Shown here: positions 8,842 to 17,219 of the stretch, in pieces
Position numbering within the stretch: position 1 is the stretch's first letter
How the letters are laid out: every line of letters starts with the position of its first letter
DNA from: JADCRZ01 sp041751095
GTDB taxonomy: Bacteria > Bacteroidota > Bacteroidia > Chitinophagales > Chitinophagaceae
Length of the DNA: 64,000 nt
Assembly (NCBI GenBank): GCA_041751095.1
Contig: JBGSYC010000057.1
Location: 1 to 64,000 of the forward strand
Direction: 5' to 3'
Program-made: the position numbers and the translations under genes
Notes under the pieces: generated by a model
Databases searched by the model: none
Told to the model about the DNA's origin: nothing
What the model saw: the letters and a program-made list of their open reading frames with translations, nothing else

Positions 8842-8903
8842 GTTCAACGCCGGTATTGGCGTCAGACTGCTAAACCCCGTCTGACGCCAATCACCTTACG
8901 TTC
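8842..8903 (-). repeat. Inverted repeat upstream of the CPBP cassette (R3)
   Basis: A perfect 13-bp inverted repeat, ATTGGCGTCAGAC (8855-8867) and GTCTGACGCCAAT (8879-8891), encloses an 11-nt loop. On the minus strand the block is followed by GTTGAAC (8848-8842), an exact GTTRRRY attC core. It could be the recombination site at which the two downstream cassettes entered. It also lies two bases beyond the M1 peptidase stop codon and may act as a transcript end, but it has no T-run. Confidence 0.5.
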
Positions 8904-8905
8904 TT

Positions 8906-10558
8906 TTAGTCCACTTTATCCGATCTTACATAAAAGTTTTTATCGATCCTTAATTCATTTCCGCTCCCTGTATTCATCTTAACTGTTTGCCACTTTTCAG
9001 TGGGTTTTACCCACTTTTCGCCATTTAAAATTAATTTTACGGGCATATTAAACCCTTTTACACAATCATTCCAGCGAAAGGAAACCTCCGAATTATTGAT
9101 CTTGTATTCAAACACGGGTATTATAGTATGCCGCAGGTATTGTTCAAAAACTTTGGAAAAATCTATTCCTGATTGTTTGCTGATATAGTTTTCGACTTGG
9201 GCAGTTGTTACCGTCTGGTGATAAAATGTTTTATTCAGGCCACGTAAAATGCTTTTGAATTTATCGTCATTGTTGATAACATGCCGGATGGTATGTATCA
9301 TGTTTCCACCTTTTGCGTATTTATCGGGGCTGCCTGCATGGTTTACGCCATACTTCCCAATAATCGGAAATTCGTTCCGGATCATTTTGCGGGTACCGAT
9401 GATATATTCATTGCCAGCTTCAATGCCAAAGCGTGCCTGGGTAAACACCGTTTCCGAATAGTCTGTAAAGCTCTCGTGTATCCACAGGTCTGCAATATCC
9501 CTGGAGGTTATGTTATTGCCAAACCACTCGTGCCCGCTTTCGTGCACAATGATATAATCCCACTTCAGCCCCCACCCGGTGCCGGAAAGGTCTGTTCCCA
9601 GGTAGCCGTTTTGAAAATTGTTGCCATAGGCTATTCCACTCTGATGCTCCATGCCAAGGTAAGGCGCCTCGACAAGCTTATACCCGTCTTCATAAAAAGG
9701 GAAAGGGCCAAACCACGATTCGAAAGCTGCGAGCATCATTGGCACCTGCCGGAATTGTTCCCGTGCTTTGTTCAGGTTATAACTCAATACCCAATAACTG
9801 CAGTCTAACTTTCCCTTTTCACCGCTATACATTTCGGTCCAGTTGGTATATTTTCCGATGTATGGAATGATATTGTAATTGTTGATCGGATTCTGAACCG
9901 ACCACACATAGGTGGTTGTACCGTTGTCATTGCGGGTTTGGGATTTCAACCGGCCGTTTCCAATACCTGTTAAGCTGTCTGGCACGGTCAGGGTGAGTGA
10001 AGCGCTGTCGGGTTCGTCACTCTGATGATCTTTGCACGGATACCAAACGCTTGCGCCAAGTTCCTGGCAGGCTACCGCCATCCATGGATTCCCTTCTTTG
10101 TCTTTTTTCCAGATCCAGCCGCCGTTCCAGGGCGGATTAGTGGCTTCAACCGGAACACCATGGTAATGCAATTCAATTGTGCTCACAGCGTTTTTTTTCA
10201 TTTGCGGCATCAACACGAAATAGGCATTGCCATCTTTTTTGAATGAAGTTTTTTTGCCCCCAACGAGAATGCTGTCGAATGTCAGTGGCTCCTGCAGGTC
10301 TATCTGTGCATGTTGCGGATGGCGGTCGAAGAGTGTTTTGTAGGTGATGATATTGATGCCCCTGATTGTTTTGCTGTTAAAATCGGGCGTAACACGGATG
10401 TCGTATTTCAAGGCGTCCCACCAGGCTCTTTCACTGGTGATGGTGCCGCGCAGGGTGTCCTGACGGGTAAACAGTTGTTTGTTTACATGCTGGGCTTGTG
10501 TCTGGAGACCAGCAAGAAGTATAAAAACATGGATAAGGAATTGAACGCTGCCTTTCAT
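8906..10558 (-). CDS. M1 family metallopeptidase, secreted
   Basis: 550 residues with an N-terminal signal peptide (MKGSVQFLIHVFILLAGL, then QTQAQ). The gluzincin zinc site is HExxH at residues 339-343 (HESGH), with the third ligand Glu362 in WIHESFTDYSE. The substrate-anchoring loop that is GxMEN in classical aminopeptidases reads LGMEHQ (302-306), a variant I associate with Bacteroidota homologues. A beta-sandwich N-terminal domain covers roughly residues 45-240. It should be a periplasmic or exported aminopeptidase. The C-terminal helical domain of large M1 enzymes is absent. Divergent from the peptide-binding lipoprotein at 10633, 74 bases away, which suggests a shared role in peptide use. 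Confidence 0.93.
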   Translation of the reverse strand: MKGSVQFLIHVFILLAGLQTQAQHVNKQLFTRQDTLRGTITSERAWWDALKYDIRVTPDFNSKTIRGINIITYKTLFDRHPQHAQIDLQEPLTFDSILVGGKKTSFKKDGNAYFVLMPQMKKNAVSTIELHYHGVPVEATNPPWNGGWIWKKDKEGNPWMAVACQELGASVWYPCKDHQSDEPDSASLTLTVPDSLTGIGNGRLKSQTRNDNGTTTYVWSVQNPINNYNIIPYIGKYTNWTEMYSGEKGKLDCSYWVLSYNLNKAREQFRQVPMMLAAFESWFGPFPFYEDGYKLVEAPYLGMEHQSGIAYGNNFQNGYLGTDLSGTGWGLKWDYIIVHESGHEWFGNNITSRDIADLWIHESFTDYSETVFTQARFGIEAGNEYIIGTRKMIRNEFPIIGKYGVNHAGSPDKYAKGGNMIHTIRHVINNDDKFKSILRGLNKTFYHQTVTTAQVENYISKQSGIDFSKVFEQYLRHTIIPVFEYKINNSEVSFRWNDCVKGFNMPVKLILNGEKWVKPTEKWQTVKMNTGSGNELRIDKNFYVRSDKVD

Positions 10559-10632
10559 TCACTAAATTTAAAGTTAAGAATGTAAATTTGAAGTTAATCA
10601 ACAAAACCCCGCTGCAACAGGAAATTACAGGA

Positions 10633-12303
10633 ATGAAAAAAGTAGTGGATAGAAATTACATCACGCGTTTGATATGGCGGGCCGCACGTAAACTTTACGT
10701 TGTTTGTTTCATATGTTCATTGCTCTTTGCCGCATGCTCATCAGGCTCGAGAAATAAAAATATCTTTCATTACAACGAGTCAACGGGAATTGCCACGCTT
10801 GATCCTGCTTTTGCCAAAAACCAGTCTATCATCTGGGCGGTGCACCAGATATATAATACGTTGATAGAAACCGATGACCACCTTAATATGAAACCTTCGC
10901 TTGCAAAAAGCTGGGATGTAACCGCTGAGAGGCTGACCTATACCTTTCATCTAAGGAATGACGTTTTTTTTCACGATAATGCCGTCTTTCCCGGGGGCAA
11001 AGGCAGAAGGATGACAGCCTATGATGTGGAATACAGTTTTAAAAGGATAATGGACAAATCAACGGCAAGCAGCGGTGCCTGGATCTTCAACAACAGGGTG
11101 AGCGGTGAAGATGCGTTTAGAGCTATCGACGACTCTACTTTTCTACTGAAGCTGGCTACTCCATTTAATCCTATCCTTGGATTGCTGAGCATGCAATACT
11201 GTTCGGTTGTTCCAAAGGAAGTGGTGGAAAAATTTGGGAAGGATTTTCGAAGTCATCCGTGTGGTACCGGGCCGTTTCAGTTCAAAGCCTGGGAGGAAGG
11301 GCAGGCACTTATCCTTACAAGAAACAAGGCTTATTTCGAAACCGATGCCAATGGTCACCGGTTACCGTATCTGGATGGCATCAAGGTTAGCTTTTATGAC
11401 AGCAAGGCAACAGAATTTTTGCTGTTCAGGCAGGGGTTGCTGGATTTTGAAAATGAAATTGATGCTTCCCTTATAGATGAAGTATTAACAAAGAAAGGTG
11501 AGCTCAGAAAAGAATGGAAAGGTAAGATACTGCTCTCCAAACATCCTTACCTCAATGTAGAATACCTTGGAATGCTGGCAGATCCCAACAACGCCATTGT
11601 TAACCGGTCACCCCTGCGTGATAAAAAAGTAAGGCAGGCGATCAATTACGGTTTTGACCGGAAGAAGATGATGCTTTACCTGCGAAACTCCATTGGCATA
11701 CCCGCTCAGAGCGGCTTTGTGCCTGCCGGACTGCCGTCGTTTGATTCGCTAAAAGTGAAAGGTTATTCTTATAATCCCCAGAAGGCCATATCGTTATTAA
11801 AAGAAGCGGGGTTTGATAATGGCGTAAATAATGCTCCGCTTAAATTACTTACCGTAGCCATTTATGCAGACCTGGGAAATTTCATAGCCAAAGAACTTGA
11901 AGAGATCGGGATTAAAGTGCAGGTTGAAGTGGTGCAAAAAAGTTTATTGCTCGAACAGACAGCAAAAGCCCAGGCGCTGTTTTTCAGGGGAAGCTGGATT
12001 GCCGATTACCCCGATGCGGAAAATTACCTGAGTGTTTTCTATTCAAAAAACCCTTCGCCACCAAATTACACGCGCTATAGCAACCCTCAGTTTGATCTGC
12101 TTTATGAAAGATCTTTAATAGAAAAGAACGATTCGGTTAAAATGGATCTTTACCGGCAAATGGACCGGATGATCATTGACGATGCGCCTGTTGTTCCTTT
12201 GTGGTACGACGAAGTAGTAAGGCTGGTAAGCCCGCGCGTCAAGAACTTTGTGCCGAACGGTTTAAACCTGCTGGAACTCCGCAGGGTAACGGTCAGCGAT
12301 TAA
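10633..12303 (+). CDS. Peptide ABC transporter substrate-binding lipoprotein (SBP_bac_5)
   Basis: 556 residues from the ATG at 10633. A TTG 45 bases upstream would only lengthen the N-terminus. The lipoprotein signal ends in SLLFAACSSGS, so it should be anchored to a membrane. The family 5 binding-protein fold is clear: HYNESTGIATLDPAFAK at the N-terminus, YTFHLRNDVFFHDN, MTAYDVEYSFKRI, GTGPFQFKAW, VRQAINYGFDR and the C-terminal DDAPVVPLWY. Relatives bind di- or oligopeptides or nickel. No permease or ATPase genes follow, so its transporter partner must be elsewhere, or it acts without one. Divergent from the M1 peptidase. Confidence 0.93.
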   Translation: MKKVVDRNYITRLIWRAARKLYVVCFICSLLFAACSSGSRNKNIFHYNESTGIATLDPAFAKNQSIIWAVHQIYNTLIETDDHLNMKPSLAKSWDVTAERLTYTFHLRNDVFFHDNAVFPGGKGRRMTAYDVEYSFKRIMDKSTASSGAWIFNNRVSGEDAFRAIDDSTFLLKLATPFNPILGLLSMQYCSVVPKEVVEKFGKDFRSHPCGTGPFQFKAWEEGQALILTRNKAYFETDANGHRLPYLDGIKVSFYDSKATEFLLFRQGLLDFENEIDASLIDEVLTKKGELRKEWKGKILLSKHPYLNVEYLGMLADPNNAIVNRSPLRDKKVRQAINYGFDRKKMMLYLRNSIGIPAQSGFVPAGLPSFDSLKVKGYSYNPQKAISLLKEAGFDNGVNNAPLKLLTVAIYADLGNFIAKELEEIGIKVQVEVVQKSLLLEQTAKAQALFFRGSWIADYPDAENYLSVFYSKNPSPPNYTRYSNPQFDLLYERSLIEKNDSVKMDLYRQMDRMIIDDAPVVPLWYDEVVRLVSPRVKNFVPNGLNLLELRRVTVSD

Positions 12304-12375
12304 GCCCTTATTTGTAATGCTATATCCTTTGCAATTAAAGACCGTGTGTCTGTGATGGAGGGAAACCAGTTAAAT

Positions 12376-12680
12376 GAAAGAAGCAGCACATAGATAAAGG
12401 CGGATCGTGGATGACAGACAGATAGAATTCTAAGAGGGAAAAATATTACGGTGCGCTGCACCTGATTTGAATCATAAATTTTCTACAAATATTCTGGTGC
12501 GCTGCACCATAGTAAGAATGTAGATATAAACAACATGCGAGCCATTGTATTTTTAGAAAAGTTTTTCGTCATATTAAAGGTGCAGCGCACCGCTATATTT
12601 GTAGGATCAAATTTCGTTGATTATTAAGGTGCAGCGCACCGTAATATGGTTTAGGGCAAACACCGATACCCGGAACTTGA
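12376..12680. repeat. Symmetric palindrome-bearing repeat element, copy 1
   Basis: Four copies of a 13-mer occur here. GGTGCGCTGCACC is at 12450-12462 and 12496-12508, and its reverse complement GGTGCAGCGCACC is at 12579-12591 and 12628-12640. Each 13-mer is itself a palindrome (GGTGC and GCACC around 3 bases). The two halves of the element are inverted copies of each other: both arms carry ATTAC before the outer 13-mer and CTACAAATAT between the 13-mers. The whole unit is therefore a large foldback. A related element lies at 26471-26825, including flanking sequence (AGATAAA near 12390, GGCAAACACC near 12655). No coding sequence is inside. Confidence 0.85.
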
Positions 12681-12710
12681 TTTCTAAGATATTACTCATC
12701 ATCTACACAA

Positions 12711-12796
12711 GGTAAAGCGTTGATGCCAATAGCTTGCCTAGAGTTACATAGTAGGTAAAGCGTTGATGCCAATAGCTTGCCTAGAGTTACATAGTA
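12711..12796. repeat. 43-bp direct tandem duplication
   Basis: Two identical 43-base units (12711-12753 and 12754-12796) begin GGTAAAGCGTTGATGCC and end GAGTTACATAGTA. A related ending, TGAGTTATATAGTA, follows the second palindrome element near 26910, so this unit probably belongs to the same repeat family. Exact identity suggests a recent duplication. Confidence 0.85.
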
Positions 12797-12800
12797 GCCG

Positions 12801-12842
12801 CACAAAGCGGAAGCACAGAGGAGCACGGAGGGCAACCATAAA
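12801..12842. repeat. Dispersed intergenic repeat fragment
   Basis: CACAAAGCGGAAGCACA followed by GGGCAACCATAAA recurs on the opposite strand at 45294-45325. The rest of 12843-13005 is built of similar CTCCGTGG and GGTTCTCTG-type words, which are common in non-coding DNA of this phylum. No gene is supported between 12304 and 13005. Confidence 0.6.
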
Positions 12843-13005
12843 AAATAGCAATCATTGCTTCTCGAGGTTCCCTGCTCTTCTCCATTGCCTCTCCGTGGAT
12901 CCCTTCTCCGTGCCTTGGGTGGTTCTCTGCACTGTTCCTCTATACTGGCTGCAACGCCCACCAGGCCTCGTATGTGGTTAAAGGAAGAACGATTATCTTT
13001 AATCC

Positions 13006-13959
13006 ATGAACCCGATAAAAATTTCCACCGCGCAATTCGAGAATAAAAGCGGAGACAAAGACTATAATCTCTCGGTTATCGACAGGTTGTCTCAACAGGC
13101 AGCAGCCCAGGGTTCACAGGTCATTTCGTTTCATGAGAGCTGCATAACCGGGTACAGTTTCGCCAGGCATCTTACAAAGGAACAGATGCTCGATATCTCA
13201 GAATTCATCCCTGAGGGAAATAGCGTTGCACAACTTACATCGATTGCAAAAAGGAATAATATCACCCTGCTTGCCGGTTTATTTGAAAAAGGCGGAGAAG
13301 ACAAAATTTACAAGGCTTACATCTGTGTTAACGCCTCCGGGCTGGTTGCCAGGTTCAGGAAACTTCATCCCTTTATCAACCCCCATATCTCACCAGGCAA
13401 CGAATATTGTGTATTCGATCTTCATGGATGGAAATGCGGCATACTGATCTGCTATGACAACAACATCATTGAAAATGTCCGGGCAACGAACCTGTTGGGA
13501 GCAGACATTATCTTTATGCCGCATGTTACGATGTGTACGCCTTCCACAAGGCCGGGGGCAGGGTTTGTCGATCCCGCGTTGTGGGAGCGCAGGCACAGTG
13601 ATCCCACATCGCTGCGCCTCGAATTTGATGGAATGAAAGGGCGTGACTGGCTGATGAAATGGCTGCCGTCGAGGGCTTACGACAACGCGATCTATGTAGT
13701 ATTTTCAAACCCGATCGGCATGGATGATGACCAGTTAAAGAATGGCTGTTCCATGATCATCGACCCGTTTGGTGATGTTATCGCTGAATGCCGTAAACTC
13801 GGAGACGACGTTGAAACGGCATTATGTACGCCAGACAAGCTTACACATGCAGGGGGATTCCGATATAAGAAAGCGCGAAGACCTGAGCTTTACAAAGACA
13901 TCATCGGGCAGCATCATAAGTCTGAACAAAAAGTAGTTTGGATAAACACACAACAATAG
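13006..13959 (+). CDS. Carbon-nitrogen hydrolase (nitrilase superfamily)
   Basis: 317 residues with the complete Glu-Lys-Cys catalytic triad: Glu44 in ISFHESCITGY, Lys119 in RFRKLHPF and Cys149 in CGILICYDNN. The family hydrolyses nitriles, amides or N-carbamoyl compounds in the cytoplasm; the substrate cannot be told from the sequence. The N-terminal IKISTAQFENKSGD and the later GCSMIIDPFGDVIAECR are typical family strands. No signal peptide. It starts with an ATG just after a repeat-rich spacer and converges on the cyclophilin gene, 46 bases away. It may be an N-carbamoyl-amino-acid hydrolase or an aliphatic amidase. Confidence 0.9.
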   Translation: MNPIKISTAQFENKSGDKDYNLSVIDRLSQQAAAQGSQVISFHESCITGYSFARHLTKEQMLDISEFIPEGNSVAQLTSIAKRNNITLLAGLFEKGGEDKIYKAYICVNASGLVARFRKLHPFINPHISPGNEYCVFDLHGWKCGILICYDNNIIENVRATNLLGADIIFMPHVTMCTPSTRPGAGFVDPALWERRHSDPTSLRLEFDGMKGRDWLMKWLPSRAYDNAIYVVFSNPIGMDDDQLKNGCSMIIDPFGDVIAECRKLGDDVETALCTPDKLTHAGGFRYKKARRPELYKDIIGQHHKSEQKVVWINTQQ

Positions 13960-14005
13960 CCAGCAACTGCCGGCCCGCCTTTGAAAGAGCTGCTTATCAA
14001 AACCA

Positions 14006-14593
14006 TTACAACCGCACAATATTATAAATATAAACAGGAGGGTCAAAAGCCTGGTCAACTTCGGGCGCCCGGTATATTTTCATGACGACATCCATTCCCT
14101 TCACCACCATTCCAAATGCTGCATATCCCTGATTATCCGGGTTGTTCTCACCTCCGTAATTCAAACCGGACTGATCTCCAATACAGATAAAAAATTCGGT
14201 TTTGGCAGTTCCCGGCTCACTTCTGGCCAATGATATGGCGCCATTTTTATGAAGGGTATTTGTTTGCGCAGTAGTTTCATGGGGAATACCGGTTAAAGAA
14301 TGTAATTTTTTGTAGTTTGTCTTCCATAGCCCACCCTGTATGAGTTCTGCCTTCGGCGCATGAGATTGCTGGTTTTCCAAATTCAGCACCCGGTAAAAAG
14401 CTGTGTTTTTATAATAACCTGAATCCACATACGCTAAAACTGCGGCTACTGTGCGCGGCGCCCTCGCTGCATACAGCTCCACGTCAATATTTCCGTATTT
14501 AGTTGATATCCTGATACGCGGATCTTTATTATCGTTACCCGCGCATGCAGTAAGGATGAAAATACATAGCAGGGTGAAATATTTGTATTGCAT
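14006..14593 (-). CDS. Cyclophilin-type peptidyl-prolyl isomerase, lipoprotein
   Basis: 195 residues. The N-terminus MQYKYFTLLCIFILTACAGN is a lipoprotein signal with Cys17 as the lipidated residue. The cyclophilin domain follows: ISTKYGNIDVELYAARAPRTVAA, TAFYRVL, ELIQGG, NGAISLARSEPGTAKTEFFI and AAFGMVVKGMDVVMKI. It should catalyse proline cis-trans isomerisation during folding of envelope proteins. A longer insert than usual (about residues 75-110) separates the first and second halves. The gene is the last on this strand before the nitrilase gene and may be transcribed with the DUF92 gene 84 bases upstream. Confidence 0.93.
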   Translation of the reverse strand: MQYKYFTLLCIFILTACAGNDNKDPRIRISTKYGNIDVELYAARAPRTVAAVLAYVDSGYYKNTAFYRVLNLENQQSHAPKAELIQGGLWKTNYKKLHSLTGIPHETTAQTNTLHKNGAISLARSEPGTAKTEFFICIGDQSGLNYGGENNPDNQGYAAFGMVVKGMDVVMKIYRAPEVDQAFDPPVYIYNIVRL

Positions 14594-14677
14594 AAAGATG
14601 GAATTAAACCGGGATTAATCTGATCCGCTGATTACCTCTTATCTAATAACATTGAGAAACAGCTCATCTCATCAATG

Positions 14678-15382
14678 TCAGAACAGGATTAGCGAAGCAA
14701 CAGCCGCAATAAAAGTATTCAAAAAATTAACCTGGTTATTATTCAACACGCCGCGCCTCTCCAGTGTGGCCCCTAAGATGGAATCTGAAATGTTTCCAAC
14801 GATCCCTCCTAAAACTATTGCAAATACATGAATGCCCCATCCAAACCCAAATGCATAAACACTCGCGATGATCATGCTGCCTAAAATGCCAAACAAGCTT
14901 CCTTCGATACTGACGACACCGTTTAGTCCCCGGCTGTCTTTTTTGAAAGTGAGCATATTGTAAAATCTTTTTCCATATACATTACCCAGCTCTGATGATA
15001 ATGTATCTGACAGTGCAGACGAAAGACTGGCGGCAATCATCAGCCTGAACATTACAGTTTTTGACGGGAAAAGCCAGGCCAGCAAACCAAGGGTTCCGGC
15101 CATACCTGCATTTGCCAGTACCTGGCCTGCCTTCCTTTTCCCTTTGTCTTCTTCGGCCAGGCCTGCCATCACCTTCGATTCATTTTTCCACGATGTAGCA
15201 ACTGTACCAAGAATAAAAAACGTTGCCACCATGGAAATCCCTGTAAATCCCGCACCCTGAAAAATCAGCAAGCCAAGCATGCCGCCTGTAATGGCCGCAG
15301 CTATGGTGAGTTTACCCGTTATCACGCTTAGCACCATTGAACAACTTAGTATAACTAAAAGTATCACGTACGATGACATCAT
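14678..15382 (-). CDS. DUF92 family integral membrane protein
   Basis: 234 residues with about six hydrophobic segments. The conserved DUF92 (TMEM19-like) signature is present: SSALSDTLSSELGNVYGK in the middle, GVVSIEGSLFGILGS, then GNISDSILGATLERRG and NNNQVNFLNT near the C-terminus. In some plants and cyanobacteria a DUF92 protein is fused to or linked with phytyl-phosphate kinase activity (VTE6-like), so a CTP-dependent polyprenyl or phytyl phosphate kinase role is possible but unproven here. It may share a transcript with the downstream cyclophilin gene. Confidence 0.88.
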   Translation of the reverse strand: MMSSYVILLVILSCSMVLSVITGKLTIAAAITGGMLGLLIFQGAGFTGISMVATFFILGTVATSWKNESKVMAGLAEEDKGKRKAGQVLANAGMAGTLGLLAWLFPSKTVMFRLMIAASLSSALSDTLSSELGNVYGKRFYNMLTFKKDSRGLNGVVSIEGSLFGILGSMIIASVYAFGFGWGIHVFAIVLGGIVGNISDSILGATLERRGVLNNNQVNFLNTFIAAVASLILF

Positions 15383-15614
15383 ATAACAATTTGCCGGTAG
15401 TAAGCAGTGAATGAAATAACGAGGAAAATCTTATTACGTGGCACTCATAATGCCTGCACCCATCAACACTACGTCGGGGCCTGTTTGCCCAGAACCATTA
15501 ATCTTTTTCCATAAGGTCTCATGTATGAGAAAAGGGTCCTGTAAAAAGAAAAGGGTCCTGCAAAAGTGTAAATTGAAGTTGAACAACAGTCAATCACTTT
15601 AAAAACAGAGACCC

Positions 15615-15923
15615 ATGACACAAGTTAAGAAATTAGATTTTACAGGTACAACAATTTTTTGCGGAATTGATGTACATAAAAAGAGCTGGCGGGTGAACAT
15701 ACAGGACACCGAATTTGAGTTAGAGGATTTTTCGCAGGACGCCGATGCAGTTCTTCTATATAAACATTTAAACAGGAAGTATCCTGGAGCGGCCTTCAAG
15801 CTATGTTACGCAGCAGGTTTTAGCGGCTTTAGCACACAGCGTTGGTTAAGTGGTCAAGGCCTGGATTGCAAGGTAATAATTGATTTTACACTTCTCATTG
15901 CAACGTTAACCTCTTTCAGGTAG
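15615..15923 (+). pseudogene. IS110-family transposase, N-terminal remnant
   Basis: The first 85 or so residues match the N-terminal DEDD domain of IS110-type transposases: FCGIDVHKKSWRVNI with the first catalytic Asp, then the CYxAGFSGF motif and TQRWLSGQGLDCKVI. After that the frame runs into unrelated residues and stops at 102; a full protein has over 300. The second acidic residue is also lost, since the motif reads CYAAGFSGF where relatives have CYEAGFSGF. A short direct repeat, AGAAAAGGGTCCTG, occurs twice just upstream (about 15525-15560) and probably belongs to the element's left end. It is a dead fragment. Confidence 0.85.
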
Positions 15924-16068
15924 TTAGAGCAAACAAATATGCATAAGTATGCTTGCTGTACGGTGATCATCATAAAGTAGTTGTGCTCATACTGAGACTG
16001 AAAGTCCTGTAGATAAACTGCCTGAAGATTCGTTGGTAATGTAAGCGCTCTGCATTGCCAATCCATGC

Positions 16069-16779
16069 TTAGCTGACGCGTTTCCTGTTACTTGCCTTGA
16101 TCCACTTCGTTTTTGCACAGTTGGGGCAGGTATATTTTACAGCAGGTTCGAAGTATTCAGTATGCCCGCAAAAAATACATGAGTACCTGTCGGGGTCTCT
16201 GATCTCCTCGCTGCAATTATCCAGGGAACCGGGCATAATCGGCAATCCGGATTTTACCTTTTCATCCGGGTAATAAAATATACTGATGTTGCCTGAACTT
16301 TCCACGATTGCTTCTTCCACCTGGCCAAGTTGCGAAACTCCCTGCATGCGCAATTCTGCAAAAAATTCATCTTCTCCTAAATTCTCCTTCTCAAAATTTT
16401 TAATGGAAAATTCACCTTCTTTGATAAGATAGACAGGCCTCCCTTCTATAAGCTTTTCGAAAGTTTTATTCTTTCCAATGGTATAGGTAATCAGGCTGTA
16501 AAGACCTATAATCATAATAAACACGATCAATGACGGTAAAATGCCTACATCTTTATAGAACATGGGATCACCGGCGGCGGAACCCAAACCGATAATCACA
16601 ACCAGCTCAAATATGGATAACTGCTTAACCCCGCGCTTGCCGAGCAGGCGCAGGCTGATTAAAATCACCGTAAACATGATAAAAGTACGTAGGATCGTTT
16701 CCCATAGAAAGCTCCATTCTTCGCCGCCCAGCATTAACTCTTTCCAATTAAAATCTGAAGAAATTTGTAATAAATGCAT
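16069..16779 (-). CDS. DUF421 (YetF-like) membrane protein with C-terminal zinc ribbon
   Basis: 236 residues. Three hydrophobic helices near the N-terminus are followed by the soluble DUF421 domain, with RPVYLIKEGEFSIKNFEKE and AELRMQGVSQLGQVEEAIVE typical of the family. The C-terminus adds a four-cysteine ribbon, CIFCGH then CPNCAK, spaced about 17 residues apart, resembling rubredoxin-like metal sites. YetF-type proteins are membrane proteins of unclear function, some linked to sporulation or stress. The metal-binding tail suggests redox or metal sensing, but that is inference. It is flanked by transposon debris on one side and a toxin-antitoxin pair on the other. Confidence 0.85.
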   Translation of the reverse strand: MHLLQISSDFNWKELMLGGEEWSFLWETILRTFIMFTVILISLRLLGKRGVKQLSIFELVVIIGLGSAAGDPMFYKDVGILPSLIVFIMIIGLYSLITYTIGKNKTFEKLIEGRPVYLIKEGEFSIKNFEKENLGEDEFFAELRMQGVSQLGQVEEAIVESSGNISIFYYPDEKVKSGLPIMPGSLDNCSEEIRDPDRYSCIFCGHTEYFEPAVKYTCPNCAKTKWIKASNRKRVS

Positions 16780-16979
16780 ACAGGGAAATGTTTAGGTTTC
16801 TGTCTAAATATATTGAATTTCCTCACGATCACTTTTCGGGTATCATTGGAATGCTATAAATTGAAATATCAGGAAACAGCTGGCTTCAGTTGTGGGCTGA
16901 CGTTTTTCAACTATCCCAACAACACCAAGTCTGTTCGTTGCCGCCCCCTTCGTTAGATTCTAAAGTGCCCCAAATTTCA

Positions 16980-16987
16980 TATTTTTG
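16980..16987 (+). promoter_or_regulatory. Candidate -7 element of the vapBC operon
   Basis: TATTTTTG matches the Bacteroidota -7 consensus TAnnTTTG and ends only four bases before the antitoxin ATG, so transcription would start at or next to the start codon (leaderless mRNA). No clear -33 TTG is seen. Just upstream, GTTAGAT (16953-16959) fits the attC core GTTRRRY. Confidence 0.4.
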
Positions 16988-16991
16988 ACGT

Positions 16992-17219
16992 ATGCAAGTA
17001 GAAATAGACATAAAGTTTGAACAGTTAGTTACCATAGCCAAGAAACTTTCTACAAATGAGTGGAATAAACTAAAACAAGAGGTTGACAAGGATATTAAAC
17101 AAGATTCCAAAGCTCAAGAAATGGAGGCTTTTCTTTTATCTGCACCGACTTTCACTAAAAAGCAACTTAATGCTATTGCTGAAACCAGAAATGCTATCAA
17201 TCAATGGCGGACAAAATAG
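16992..17219 (+). CDS. Putative antitoxin of a VapBC-type pair
   Basis: 75 residues, charged, no signal or membrane segment. It begins MQVEIDIKFEQLVTIAKKL and contains LSTNEWNKLKQEVDKD, a pattern seen in small antitoxins encoded before PIN toxins in Bacteroidota. The 3' end overlaps the toxin start by 16 bases, which points to translational coupling. No classical AbrB or RHH DNA-binding motif is obvious, so the assignment rests mainly on position and size. Such antitoxins usually bind the toxin and repress their own promoter. Confidence 0.75.
   Translation: MQVEIDIKFEQLVTIAKKLSTNEWNKLKQEVDKDIKQDSKAQEMEAFLLSAPTFTKKQLNAIAETRNAINQWRTK

Noticed and set aside
12692..12961. Open frame across the repeat-rich spacer
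   Set aside because: It covers the tandem duplication and dispersed repeat words, so it is repeat-derived.
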